Source of the DNA: Norana najaformis
Lineage: Eukaryota; Annelida; Clitellata; Crassiclitellata; Hormogastridae
Length of the DNA: 64,000 bases
NCBI GenBank assembly: GCA_964023275.1
Contig: OZ029914.1
Coordinates: forward strand, 47,570,530 to 47,634,529
Direction of reading: 5' to 3'
The stretch's first letter is position 1, and each line of letters opens with the position of its first letter. Shown in pieces: positions 12,440 through 24,365 of this stretch. The translations under genes and the position numbers were made by a program. Below the pieces are notes generated by a model. That model was not told the origin of the DNA. It ran no database searches and worked only from the letters and a program-made list of their open reading frames with translations.

Positions 12440-12560
12440 TAATTGTATTCGTAATCGTAACCTCGAGATCTACAGCGCCCAACGAAAGCTAAGTCGCTGG
12501 AAGCAGCTTATTCACAGGTGCTCAGTAGAAACAAAATCGATAGGTGAGATGGGTTTGGTT
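12440..12560 (+). repeat. Repeat U core, second nearby copy
   Basis: The landmarks cgtaatcgtaacctcgagat, cagcgcccaacgaaagctaag and cttattcacaggtgctcag repeat the core seen at 11265-11345. The surrounding short ORFs are not conserved. Confidence 0.6.
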
Positions 12561-12847
12561 GCAGGTCAAGATCCAAGAGGCAGGCAGGGAGGTAGCAGAC
12601 GGCTACGGTGGGTGGATCTGCAGGATAGAAAAGGGGAAGAAGAGGAATCAGGATAGGACCTGCGGAAGAGCAGATGTTTCAGTTTTGAGTGAAAAACCTG
12701 GGCAGAGATTGCAAGGAGCGAAGTCATGGTGAGTTCGTATGAAATTAGGGACACAATGTAATTTGATGGGAATGAAAAGATTTTCATACGAAATTCTGCA
12801 ACAGGTAGAACATATTGAGCCTCAGCCGGCATCCAAGCTAGAATTTC

Positions 12848-13400
12848 GACATTTCTTTCCACTTATATTCAATATCAGGAACTTCACCACGTGGTCAACA
12901 TTAAGCAAGCATTAGCATTAACAAGGAGATCTCGTTGCAAAACAGGATGTTGAACCCTACTAATAAAGCAATAAAAGCTTGATTTAACAGAATTTATTCG
13001 GATTCTTTTATCGTAGGGTTCTAAAGTATCTGTCACAAGATATGGATAATATAATCTGAAGAGTATCATCAAGTGGCCAATATGAATCACGCGTGTAAAT
13101 AATAATAATAATAATAATAAGCATCTCTCATGATATGGGAAATATAATGTAATGTCAAGTAATGTCATGTCATGGCTAGGCATGTCATAGCATGGCATGA
13201 CTTTCTCATCGGTGCGACGAGATGTAATGTGGTGCAATATGACGATGTATATGTAAGAACATGACTTGTACACTATCCGTTCAAGAACTTTGCTTCCAAT
13301 CCATACCAAGCGAAAAGTATTACTCTGATAAGAAGCTGAGCTATAACAGAAGGCTTGAAAGATGTGAGGCGATTTTCTGGTCTTACTTCGAGCCACCTAA
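12848..13400. repeat. Dispersed repeat M, copy 2
   Basis: This is homologous to 10245-10740, with the same order of landmarks. An (AAT)n microsatellite lies inside it at about 13098-13120. Confidence 0.6.
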
Positions 13401-16015
13401 TATCCGGAAGCCTTGGTCTCTTCAATACATCCAAAATACTATTTCTGTGGCATAGATTGAAGAAGCTTTATATAATATCATATTGTTTATAAAAGGGTCA
13501 GGTCCGACATAAGCATAGGACATAGGAGCCGCCCAAAATGTTAACTTAAGATGGCTTAATATTCTTGTTGTAGTTTTCGGACAGCTGTACAGAAATGATT
13601 GTAGGGCAGTTGCGGTCGAGGATTTCTGACGAAACGGTTAGCTATTATGGTGACATGGTGACACATCCTAATGCGCTCAACAGGCTTAAGGTTAGGGCTT
13701 GGCGACCGGCCCACTCAGAGACGCCTCAATAGTCAATATTGGATGAATAGGAGGAGGTCTGAACTGCATTCCGTATATATTGCTTCCTTTTAACCTTTAT
13801 GCCATAAAAGTAGTTTTAAAATTGTTAAAGTTGTTCTCTTGCAAATTAGAGTACGAGATAGATAATCCACGAAAATCGAACCAACAATCCTACAGATGAA
13901 GGAGAAGCAATATTGCATTTTTACAAAACTGCCTGCTATTTCTCCGTTTGTTCATCATTATCATCATCATCATCTTCTTCTTCTTCATCTTCTCCTTCAT
14001 CACCATCAAGATCTTCATTTACACTCTTCAGGTTCTTTGATCACGTTTTTGACATCTACTTCGGCCTAATGATCCTGCATAAGAGCATTCATTATCGAAG
14101 AACTTCATGTCGATGTTTATATGGGCTTCAAACAGATCAAGTGCTAATGAGTATATGTTTACCAATAAAAGTAATGTTTCGACGACCTGAGCCACGTTTA
14201 GAATGCCCGACCCAATTATTAAAAAACCGCAGTTATGGAGAAGATGAAGAAGAAGAAGAAGAAGAAGAAGATGATGATGATGATGATGTTGAACAAACGG
14301 ATTTTACGATAAACTACCTCTATACTCCAAATGCTGCAATGCCCTATATTGATAACCTCCCAACGGTTACTTGGATTGCCTACACATAAAATCAGTGATC
14401 TCTATGGCATAGTCTGACCAGATAAACCCATTTCAATGTAAAGAGCAGGAACCGTCACTGCTGTAAACTACAGACATCAGTCGTTTCTTTGTTTACCTAT
14501 ACCCTCCGCTTGAGCGCTGGTGTAAAAGGGGGTTTGATACTGAATCACTTGTATACACAATGCACAATAGGCTGACACAGGCATGCTTAGATAGGTAGCA
14601 TGTCGGTGCCAATTGTAAAACCACACGCTTTTAGAAGGGCCGATAAGCTGTATTTTAAGTATTTGTAATCTAATCCAATGATTTCTATAGCGCCGTTATC
14701 GTAATGCCCAAGGCGTCAGTCGATGGTTGCCTCGAGATGAAAAATCATAATACAAGTTGGAAAAGCCTTGTCGAATTCCCGTGGGTCAGAGAAACCAGAA
14801 GTTAAGCTACGGTGGGTAATAGTCATAGTTTTACACTTTACTATGGCATATGGTAACATGTCTCGCCGATCTGATTCTAGTAAATGCTCATATGAAACGA
14901 CCTATAAGGCTTTTCTGATACAAGTAAGTATGTTACTAACTGAAACAACACTTATTATTTCAACTTACCTTCCCACCGTACCCTGATTTCTGATTTCGCT
15001 AACCTATCGGTTTACAACAGAAATTCTTTAACGGATTACGAGTTTTTTCTACAGTTGAAGAGACCATCGATTCATGTGTTGTGCATTACGGTAAAAATGG
15101 CTACAGAAGCATTTGATCAGCATTTTATCTAACGTCTGCGTGTTGGTTAGATACGTAAAAAAAGTTTGCAACAGAAAGAAGAATGGTTATCAAATTTGCA
15201 TCACAAAGTTTAATGCATTTATGGTTGTTGTAGATGTTTAAAATTCACAGAGAAATAAAGTTGTGCATCGTTTAGAAGCATTTAATTTCAGCATTTTGCA
15301 AGATATAAACAGCCAATTAGGCTATGCTGATTTTATCAGTTTAACTCGAATGTACCATCTTGTTTAAATAAACCAAATGATTTTCGAAAGTACTGTTATT
15401 ATTGCGACAACCCAAATGGCTAGTTTACTGACAGGCTCAGCCGAAAAGCCGACATTTGGGAGGTATATGGTTTTGAGGTTGGAAGTTTTACGGCTGTGAC
15501 GTTGTAAGGTTGTATTGTAGATCGCCGTTGCATCTGTCCACCTGGCAGAAGCAACCGATGGCAGTTACCGACGTTCCACCTGGATTGAAATCGTTGTATT
15601 TCACAGAGCAGCTGCTGTCGTAGACGAAGAATGTGTAATTATACTGTTTATATTGGTCAGTGTACGTCTCACATTGGTCTACTTGAAAAATCGTGATGTT
15701 AGTGCAATTTCGGGTAACGACATAATAATCTGAAACATAAAAATAATCCGCTGATAATATCTTCATGAATGATGTTTTGTCTAAAGGTCCGGTCTCGGCA
15801 TCGAGGACAAAATTGGCTGCTTAGATCTCGTGAATTCTGTCCTTGAATTTATGATTTGTGGTCTCGAGCCTAGAGGCTGGGATTATAGTTAAAATTTATT
15901 CCAGTATTCACATGCACTCATTTAGCGCTTCTATGGAGTGAATGTGCAAGAATTAAATGCAAGTTGTACTCAAATTACAAGTAACTTTTTCAATTAGGCT
16001 CTACTTACTTATTTG

Positions 16016-16524
16016 TTACTTATTCCTTTCTGTGCAGATGTCCATATCGGGCAACGCAGCTTTTTCATTTATCTCTGTCGACCGCCAGTCTTCCTGCCTC
16101 GTTCCACGACATCTCCACACATCCAGGGTCGTCTCTCGTGGTCTCAGACCAGTTCTTCCTTCGTCTTCCCCTCCTCCGTTCCCTTCACGAATCCAGTTCA
16201 TTACTTGATTGACTCTTCTGTCTTTGTCCATAAGAATTACATTCCCATGCATTTCAGTCTACTCTTTCTCATGATATTCTCTATGTCCTCTGGTCCGGTT
16301 CTTTCTCTTATAGTTTTATCGATATCACTGTTCAACAGCCTAATTGTTTCGGTGATGAATTCAGTCAATTTGACCAATCTCACTGTGCTGAATAAGAATT
16401 TGAGTTTTTTAAAAGTGATATTAGCTCTACTTTTTGCGATACAGTAAGTTTCGCTTAATGAAGGCGTTTTTAAATACTGGGTATATTTTTGTTTAAGGTA
16501 TTTTTTAGTGCGGCAGACCTGCAA
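16016..16524 (-). mobile_element. Decayed LINE 3' coding fragment in the L1 intron
   Basis: On the minus strand two overlapping frames read TGPEDIENIMRKSRLKCMG and VILMDKDRRVNQVMNWIREG. This is the typical C-terminal region of RTE-like endonuclease/reverse transcriptase proteins. Homologous remnants lie in the L3 intron (about 40880-41000) and the L5 intron (about 61320-61640), so the insertion predates the Ly6 duplications. Confidence 0.6.
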
Positions 16525-16639
16525 GAGGTTTGTGCTCTATATGTTTACTTCTATGCCTCTCTCTGTGTTATGAATCAACCGTAGTCAATCTTCTGAGTGT
16601 CATAAGTAAGTTATTCGTGTCAGTAATCGTCTGCTTTAC

Positions 16640-16694
16640 AAAATACCACGAAAATGTGAAAACAGTGCAGGTAACTTTTGTTATGTGTGTGGTG
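16640..16694 (+). pseudogene. Fragment encoding an FCYVCG-type cysteine motif, L1 intron
   Basis: The + strand reads RKCENSAGNFCYVCGE, similar to a Cys-pair motif common at the N-terminus of transposon-derived invertebrate proteins. The same piece recurs at 41127-41220 (NCVNSADNFCYVCG) and about 61815-61890 in the other Ly6 introns. It is a relic, with no long ORF. Confidence 0.45.
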
Positions 16695-17069
16695 AATTAA
16701 CATTTTCCTCACATAAGCGTTTCTCAGGTTCCTCGATTCACGTGTCGTCGTCGTCAACAAATGCGTCCGTTGGTGCCCTCCAGTGTTCACTGATGGTAGC
16801 TGGAGGTGCGCCATCGGCGCGCAGGTTTGGACACTTCCTTGATGTGAGGAAGTGCCAGACAGATTCATCAGTGGGAAACTGGACTCGAGGGATTGTCAAA
16901 CTAGTTAAATAGGGGGAAAGTGACTCCTCAGGGATAGACCGAGCCGAACTCTTGAGACGATGTTGAACTTTGCAGAACTACTGAACTACTGTTGAACTTT
17001 AATTTCGATCTATGTTACGTCTCAGTTAAATAAAAAAGACCTGTTCGATATGAATCGGCATCGTGACAA
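16694..17069. mobile_element. 375-bp insertion private to Ly6 unit L1
   Basis: In L3 and L5 the sequence runs directly from the FCYVCG motif into ttctgttactcc. In L1 about 375 bp intervene before gttctgttactcg resumes at 17070. The insert contains aaatagggggaaag (polypurine-like) and an AATAAA near its end, loosely like the 3' end of an LTR element. No target-site duplication or terminal repeat is visible, so the class is uncertain. Confidence 0.45.
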
Positions 17070-18088
17070 CGTTCTGTTACTCGAGTCATTAGGAAAGCTG
17101 ATCACTCGTCGGCACTGCTCTTGCTTACATCGAGGAGCTGTGCTTTCCAGTCTCGAGTGTGGGTTGGCGATCGTTACCCTCTGCAGTCCGTGGGATATGC
17201 AGGTGCCGCTTCAACACACCAACCTATCGTCTATCGTGCCTTTTCATGTGTTGGACCGTCTGTCATTACATTTACATACTGTTACATTTGACACTTTCCA
17301 GCAAAACGTTTTCAATCTGTATTAAAAGCACCTATTGAGATCAGTTAGACCGCTATATTACATATGTGATACATACATATTTACATGAGTGCAGCAATTT
17401 TCTGAAGTACCTAACATGCGCTACATTAATTATCATCATTTATACATATTTGAATGTATCCTACTTATCAACTTAATTATTTATCTTACCTTATACATAA
17501 AAAATCATCTGACATGAAAGCATCACGGGTGTCTTACTCTGAGGACCTGCAAAGTTTGCAAATATCCACCAACATGTTATCCCGTTTTATGTCGGAGCAA
17601 TTGCTGGATTGAGCGGTTCAGTGCACGTCGAGCTCTCAGGATACAGACTACTATATGCACAACTGTAGCAAGAGACGGCATCCGAGCGCCCAATCACTGA
17701 GCCGAATGGTGCGATAAGCAACGCCAGAACGGATTTCAAATCTCCTAAAAAAATTACAAAGCACAAGAATTTGCCATAAACAAATATGCGCATATCTGCG
17801 GCCATGTTACAATTACAATTACCAATTTTAAAATGCAATAACCAATACTCTGCTTCCAGTAAAGCTCCCATGTCCTCAGTTGAACTTAGTGAGTGTGATA
17901 ATTTCATCCCCTTCCGTCCTTGATCCGGCAATGGACGAATACCATTGTCCTGGACACACAGTCATTGTATCACAGGACTTGTCGTTTACTTCCCAGCTCA
18001 AAACGGCATCAAATTATACTGTTTGTTGATAGAAACAAGTGTGCGCAAATAATTTGCCCAAGGTCGTTACAGAGAATCCGCTCTGCAG

Positions 18089-21000
18089 GCGTAGGTCAGC
18101 AATATTTTCATTACAGTCCAGGGGGCCAACCGAATATTATTATTATTATTACGAAAATTTTTAACGCGCGCAAAGTCACACAGAAGTGTGAATCGGAGGC
18201 GCGGATAGTCAGTCGCCAGGTGAAAAGAGTTAGATATCCAGATGTTTGAAGGCCAGTGAGAAATAGAGAGTTTTCAGGCGTTTCTTGCAAGAAGAAAAGG
18301 AGTTCGAGCTTCGGAGAAACATTGGTAGACGGTTCCATTCCTTCGGGGCGGCAGTGTGGAATGCACGAGAGCCCAGGACAGTTCTGCATCGTGGCTCAGC
18401 CAAGAGACCAGTACCTGAAGATCGTAGGCTGCGGGGAGGGATGTAAGGAGAAATTAGTGACTGAAGGTAGGTAGGAATGCTCATGGTAAGAGTTTTATAG
18501 GTCAAACAGGCTAGTTTAAATCTAATTCGGAATTCCACAGGAAGCCAATACAGCAGGCTTAATAGAGCTAAGGAGTTTATGTGAGGAGGTACTTGCAGCA
18601 CTACACGAGCCAGAGAATTTTGGATGCGTTGAAGTTTTTTGAGTTCAGGATTTGAGATACCTGTAAAAACAGCATTGGCCTAATCGAGGCGAGAGCAGAC
18701 TAGAGAACAGGCTACAGTTTGTGCCATGTCTTTGGTAAGAGCTGACCTCTTGTGACGTAATGCCCTAATTTGATAGAAACAAGATTTGCAGAGGTTTGTT
18801 ATGTGAGGTCGAAATGTGAGATTGCTGTCCAAAGTTACCCCAAGTGTTTTGACCGTGTTTGACAGCGGAACAGAAGTGCCGGCTAGGTCAATGCTGGAAT
18901 GTGAAGGGAGAGAATGCAGACGTTGGCGTGAGCCAAACATGATCGCTTCAGATTTATCAGGATTTATGGCCAAAGCATTGAAACCGAACCATGCATGAAT
19001 AGAAGAGAGACACTCTTCAATCGTTACTTTGCCTGACTAATCAGTGGGGGACAGAGTAATGTAAAGCTGTGTCATCAGCGTACTGCTGTAACTTCACTCC
19101 AAAGTGGTTGGCTATGCGGCTGACTGATGATGTGAAGATTGTGAATAATAAGGGGCCAAGGACAGAACCCTGTGGAACACCAGCAGTGCAGAAAGAAGGA
19201 TCAGACCGAGCAGAACCAATGTCCACTTGCTGAGACCTATTGCAGAGGTAAGAAGCTAACCAGTTTAAGGCAGTCCCAGACACACCAAAGCTTTTACTGA
19301 TTCTAGAAAGAAGTAGATGGTGGTCGACAGTGTCAAAAGCAGCACTAAGGTCGAGGCACACTGAAAGGCACGCCTGTCCAGTATCGATAGCTGAAAAGAT
19401 GTTGTCCAATGTGAAGGTGAGAGCAGTTTCAGTTGAGTAACCTTCACGGTAAGCTGATTGGTAAGGACTGAAGTTGGGAGATGAAGAAACGTGTATCTTA
19501 ATCCGTGCAAGGAAGAGACGTTCAAGAATCTTAGAAATGTTGCTGAGATTGGAGATGGGTCTAAAATTTGAGAGGTTGTTGGTGTCTAGGTCAGCTTTTT
19601 TGAGTAACGGCGTAACTAATGCTGATTTAAAACATGACGGAAAACAGCCTTCAGCAAAAGACAAGTTGGCCTAGAGTGTGCGATCAGACGTGAGAACAAT
19701 ATCAGAGCAGGAGACAATGAGTGATGTTGGTGTGAAGTCCACTGGAGAGGATTTAGGAACAGTGTGATTAAGAAGAGACAGGACTTCAAAGTATGTGACA
19801 GGTGGAATGTCGTTAAAAGCAGTACCAGAGAAGTCAGAGTCAAGTAGCAAGTCATTCCAAATTAGACAACTAGTGCACTGAACAATTTTACATTTGAGAT
19901 TGTTAATTTTGTTAGTAAAAAATGATGCAAAGTCAGAACACAGTTTCTGATTCTCTTGTTCTGAGCGTTGGCAGGTGACAGCATCCTTTGAATGGAGAAG
20001 ATGCTGAGAGATGAGCCATCGGTCACGAGAGGTTTGAACACTTTTCAGCTGGCTGGAGTAGTAAGAGCTCCTAGAGTCATTTATAAGCTTGTTTGTAAGG
20101 CGGCAGTGATGACGGTACCGCTGTCTGTCCTCCTCCAGGCCTGAACTTTTCCATCTTCGCTCTAGTCGACGACATTCTCTCTTTGCCTCTATTGCTTCTC
20201 TTGAGCTGTTCAGCAAAATCCTCTGCAGTGCTTGCTGACGCAGTGAACAGATCAGAATCTACAAGCACCTGACTGAACTGTACAGGATCTACAGCCTTGA
20301 TGTTACGATATGTGTGCCTCACAGGTTGGCAGTGACAGCAGGTCGTGAACTTACACATTATAAGTTTGTGATCTGATACAAGACCAGCGTCACTCACCTG
20401 GACATCGTAGACAGTGGTCCGGGCATCAGAAGCTAGGACATCTAGGAGGTTATTCCCTCGAGTTGGAACGTCGACGTACTGACGAAGGCCATAGCTGAGA
20501 AGATATCAGCGAGATCATCACTGATATAACCATTAGACCCAGGACAGTTAAGATCGCCACAGAGTAGAAGTCTTCCACCAGCCTCGACGTAAAGGGATGA
20601 TACAAGAGTCGAAAGGTCGTTAGAGAAATCGCCGAATGCACCATCCGGTGCGATATCTCGCTTGATGCAGTGGAGCGTGTCAGCACCAATCCATGTCTCA
20701 CATAGTGCAAGGATGTCCAGATATTCGTCGTTGATCAGGTCGTGAATAATGGCTGAACGACGGATGACTGACGGGATGTTGAAACTGCCGAAGTTAATGG
20801 GCGCTTGTTTCGACGTCGTCTTCCTAGTCTGGACTTTGTGGGAAGATGGGCCTGGGTTGCTCTCAACATCTCCCGACATAAGCAGTAGAAGAGCAACGAA
20901 CGCAGAGGACAAGGAACGACGGCGCTGAGGGCGAAAAGTCCGACCTGCAGGAAACCATAGCAGGATCCCTGTGACGTGACGAAGCTCAGGACTAACGCGA

Positions 21001-21306
21001 CCAGAATAAGCTTGAGTGGGCCGACTGCATTTGCCCGTCGTCGAACACTTCGAGCTGTTGCCAGGGTTAACTGCGATGCGTCCTTGACTTGGCCAAGAAA
21101 ATTGTGTAGATGACGACCAGTGATAGTCAAAAGTGTTTTTGAACGAATGGCGTTGTTAACGACAGCAGACCAAGTTAAATAAAAATCCGCCATTTTGACT
21201 TCGTAACGGACGCTTAACGGCGACAGACGACTAGACAGGTTTGTAGAAATAAAGTTACCGTATTCAGGAGATTGAATATCCGTTGAATTAATTAATTAAT
21301 TGATCA
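18089..21306 (-). mobile_element. Decayed CR1/L2-type non-LTR retrotransposon with a 2A-like peptide
   Basis: On the minus strand the element reads as follows. There is an N-terminal segment (21193 down, MADFYLTWSAVV...). After a frameshift near 20940 comes a hydrophobic stretch ending GDVESNPGP. An AP-endonuclease domain (INFGSFNI, LCETWIGA, GDLNCPG, then SDHKLI) follows, apparently with an internal deletion in about 20600-20660. The reverse transcriptase (LDLSAAFDTVDHH, GVPQGSVLGPLLF, QYADDTAL) lies at 19041-19664, and the C-terminal domain at 18230-18973. Its 3' end is an (AAT)n run at about 18130-18150. It interrupts Ly6 unit L1; comparison with 42360-42410 and 36295-36350 places the borders near 18089 and 21306. 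Several frameshifts make it inactive. Confidence 0.85.
20847..20912 (-). other. 2A-like translational recoding peptide in the CR1/L2 LINE
   Basis: The minus strand encodes SSAFVALLLLM followed directly by SGDVESNPGP. This matches the 2A consensus D(V/I)ExNPGP, at which ribosomes skip the Gly-Pro bond. 2A-like peptides are known near the N-terminus of CR1-type LINE proteins in several invertebrates. The hydrophobic run before it could also act as a signal sequence. Confidence 0.85.
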
Positions 21307-23059
21307 CCGTGTGGCGTCTATTTCAAGATCGGTTTATTATTAACTTTGCAGGGTTACTAATTAAAATAATGCATAACTTGCCCAGGCAAGGCAATTGTGA
21401 GAGTTAAATTTAAACACAACTTCGTATAAGATAATCTAACCTCACTAACTGTTCAATCTTGTCCTGAGAAACTTCGCTGTCCTGTAGCAACTTCAGGTAA
21501 GAAGTAAGGCCAGCCAAAAAATAATAACCTCTTTCATAGCTTTGTTTGTGTGTTAACTTATTGGACCATATGACGTATTTTGAACATGTCTGCTCCGGTG
21601 TCTATAGAAGCCTGAACTTTACCAACTGTTTTGGAAATATGTAAGTTGCAACAGGTAGAACGCATTATCAAGTCGTTCATCCGTAACCAAACACGAATAT
21701 CAATATATCTTTCTACTTCGCGTTCTGTAGCAAAAGAACGACAGCGTCACACAACACGTCTGAATGTTGCGAATAAGTAGATTTTACTAGGAAGTTGTTT
21801 CAAGTAAATAGCACGCATGCACGAGAACATTCCAAAGATGAGTCGACTACATATATTCTTAGGCCATATTAATTTCTATATATGCAGTAATAGATTAAAA
21901 CTTAAATCTTGCAGCCTTTAGGAAGTTAATTGTGCGCATATGTGTATTTCTTTCTCCCATGTAGTTTGATGCATTCAAAATCGTAAAATCGAGATTTCTA
22001 CAGCGCTCAAAAATGCTAAATCATGGGAACCAGTTTATCCACAGGCGCTCAGTCAAAACAATATCGATAGGAAGGAAGGATCAAATTCGGTTCATGTCAG
22101 GCGTGTGCTACATGTAGGACGTACAAGATAAGAATTACGAAGCATTGAATCGTTACTGGTCTTTGTGATTCATCTCTTGTCGTCTTAAGACCTGAAAAGC
22201 AATTAAACGTCACCCGGATCCTTCTATGTTGAAGGGAAGACTTTCAAAAAGCCAACGCACAGTAATTTGTAAGGCTGACCTAATGTTCTTATACGCTGAG
22301 TCGCATGTAAGAACATGACATCAGCCTGAGGAAAGGCAAACAATAAACTTAAATGACTGTACTCTCTTGTGTGAACACAAAATATCTTTCTTTCAGAGCT
22401 AGTGCACCGCAGGTCTTGTCTTTCACATCTTAGCTTGTGCCACTAGATAAGGCACTAACTAGAACGACATCCGGTCTTTCTCGGTCGCCAGCCCATGACT
22501 CAATACACCTACGTACATGTCTGCGGCCATATTAGTCGTGTATAATCTAGCTCTGGTATTTGGCAGTTTCTTTGTCTTGTATAATATTTTTATTGATAAT
22601 TCTCGTTTGATTTGAATTCTACTGTGACTGAGTCTGCTTTTGGGCGTTTCTCTTGATTTCGGGATGGTGTTTGTCCATTCCTGGACGGTGTTCGTCTTTT
22701 CGGCTTCGCATTCATTAATTTTGGACTCGTCCTGCATTGAGGAGTGACAGGTTCTTAATTGGATGAATTAGGTTAAAGATGAACAAAAAACGTCTGCTGA
22801 ATGGCATCGAAAGTATGCCCGCAGACCTCTTGGCTGAAGAGATGCTGCATAACCCACTACCTGTGAGGGACGACTGAGATGTTGCCCGTCACACCTAATC
22901 CTCGATACAACGCGACTTAGGATCTGTGAACATGCTCTCAACTACTATACATTGCCTACTCAATTATGAGTAGGCTTTCGACGAGGCTAATTTAATTGCA
23001 TTCTAGCAATGTCTAATTGATCACCAATATCGTAAAACTTCCGGAGGACTATCAGCAGC

Positions 23060-23165
23060 CGCGACAGAGAGAGATAAAGAGAGAAAGATAAAGAGAAAGA
23101 AAGAGAGAGAACGAAATAGGGAGACATGCAGACAGACAGACAGACAGACAGACGGACAGACAAAG
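23060..23165. repeat. GA/GACA microsatellite, unit B
   Basis: A purine tract (gagaaagata... then gacagacagacag) sits at the same place as 1960-2095 and 48130-48240. Confidence 0.85.
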
Positions 23166-23894
23166 TAAACTGCATTCTTTTCATCATGAAATGTTTATAA
23201 TTGATTTCAAATGTTCCAAGTCTTCGAAAGGACTATTCTGTCGAAAGTTTTATACTTGCTTTATTTTTTAGAACTTTCAACATGAAGACTGCCGTCTGGC
23301 GAAAATAACTTGAACTTTGAGTAGGGAATGGAATATGAAATACACAATATGTGTCAGCATTTTCATAGACATAAAGTCAAATGCCAATAGATTTACAATA
23401 CACATAACGATAATGAAAATTAAGTACCCACACTCTTTGAACCTTACTGCTGGGGCGGATAACAAGCATACAGTTGATATATACTGGCGCTTTATAATTC
23501 CGCTGTTAAGTATTTCATGAAACTTTGTAAGGGTGAACTCTTGGAAAGACGCTAGTTCAAAGTTCGGTTGTCATGTTATTAAAACAACCTTTTAAAGCAA
23601 AATGCCGAACTTACAACAACATTTGGTATTATCAGTATCATTACGAAAGTTTGCTTTAGTTCTCAGTTCGGGTTAAGATAATCTTCGACGCCGAGAAAAT
23701 TAAGCCATTTTTCTTTACAGGAATCGGCCTTACTGTAGAGGACAAATACAGGAATTCTGATCTCTATCCAACGTAAGAGAGCAGCTGAATCTTCATTTCT
23801 GTCGAAGAAATTACCCACTTTATATTTTTCTGACTTAATAGGTGTACATCTATACAGTGATAAATGGAACAAAAGTCTGTGTATGTCATGAATT

Positions 23895-24068
23895 ATGCAT
23901 AGCAGAAGAAGAAAGGAAAGACCTTATAGACAATGGCTTGACGACAGAGAAGTCTGGTATCAAGCGAAGGTTCACAGCTTGACTCTGGCAGCGCAAGATG
24001 GAAACAGGTACACGGAGACAATTAAATGTACAATCCACTGTCTGTGGGAAGATCAGGCGGCGAGCGAG
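23895..24068 (+). mobile_element. Old RTE-type LINE 3' fragment, unit B
   Basis: The + strand reads RKERPYRQWLDDREVWYQAK and then HSLTLAAQDGNRYTE, matching RTE C-termini (GRPNREWTDDIRDWCKQ in the young element). The same fragment is in units A and C. Confidence 0.6.
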
Positions 24069-24365
24069 AAGACTATTTACCCACCTTCATGCGCAAAGAC
24101 TAAGAAACTGAAGTCAATAATACTTCACGCACATGGCTGTTTTTAGACCGGGTTATCTTATGGGATTGCTCATCTTTTCCTTAATGTTAGTCGTTACAAC
24201 AATAATTTTTTTGTCGTCATTGTCCTGCAAACATCGTCGTCACTGTCGCCTGTCGGTTTACCATCAGTTGAATGTAAATACTCCCAGTCATAATATTAAA
24301 TTAAACTTCACATAACACATGTATAATAGCGTCTGTTGTGACGGTTTTTGAACTACATAGAAGCG

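Larger units (their letters stand above)
15400..17746 (-). pseudogene. Ly6-L1: two-exon Ly6/LU-domain gene, disabled
   Basis: Exon 1 (about 17538-17746) encodes the signal peptide region and SCYSCAYSS ... CTEPL, followed by the donor GTAAGA. Exon 2 (15400-15729, acceptor tttcag) encodes RNC, DQCETY and CFCQVDRCNGDL. Three lesions are visible against the intact L5 copy. Two extra bases destroy the start codon (about 17737-17741). A TAA stands where a conserved Cys of the PKCNG motif should be (about 17590). A frameshift after RCNGDL ends the frame at 15488 and puts the C-terminal GPI-signal sequence out of frame. The family role would be a small cell-surface protein; this copy is most likely non-functional. 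Confidence 0.75.
13900..18088 (-). repeat. Ly6 tandem unit L1 (left part, before the LINE)
   Basis: This segment aligns with 38840-42400 (unit L3) and, from about 59940, with unit L5 (to 62700). It contains exon 2 and exon 1 of a Ly6 gene and the old LINE fragments in its intron. The unit resumes at 21307-21833 after the CR1/L2 insertion. CAT/CTT runs at 13955-14000 and GAA runs at 14245-14290 are simple repeats, and the acidic ORF through them is not a gene. Confidence 0.65.

Noticed and set aside
13913..14389. 158-aa ORF with Ser-rich and acidic runs
   Set aside because: It is translation of simple CAT/CTT and GAA/GAT microsatellites, not conserved in the L3 counterpart.
22459..22737. 92-aa charged minus-strand ORF, nearly identical at 47526-47804
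   Set aside because: Identity is explained by the recent B/C duplication. The older repeat U copy at 11.8 kb does not keep the frame.
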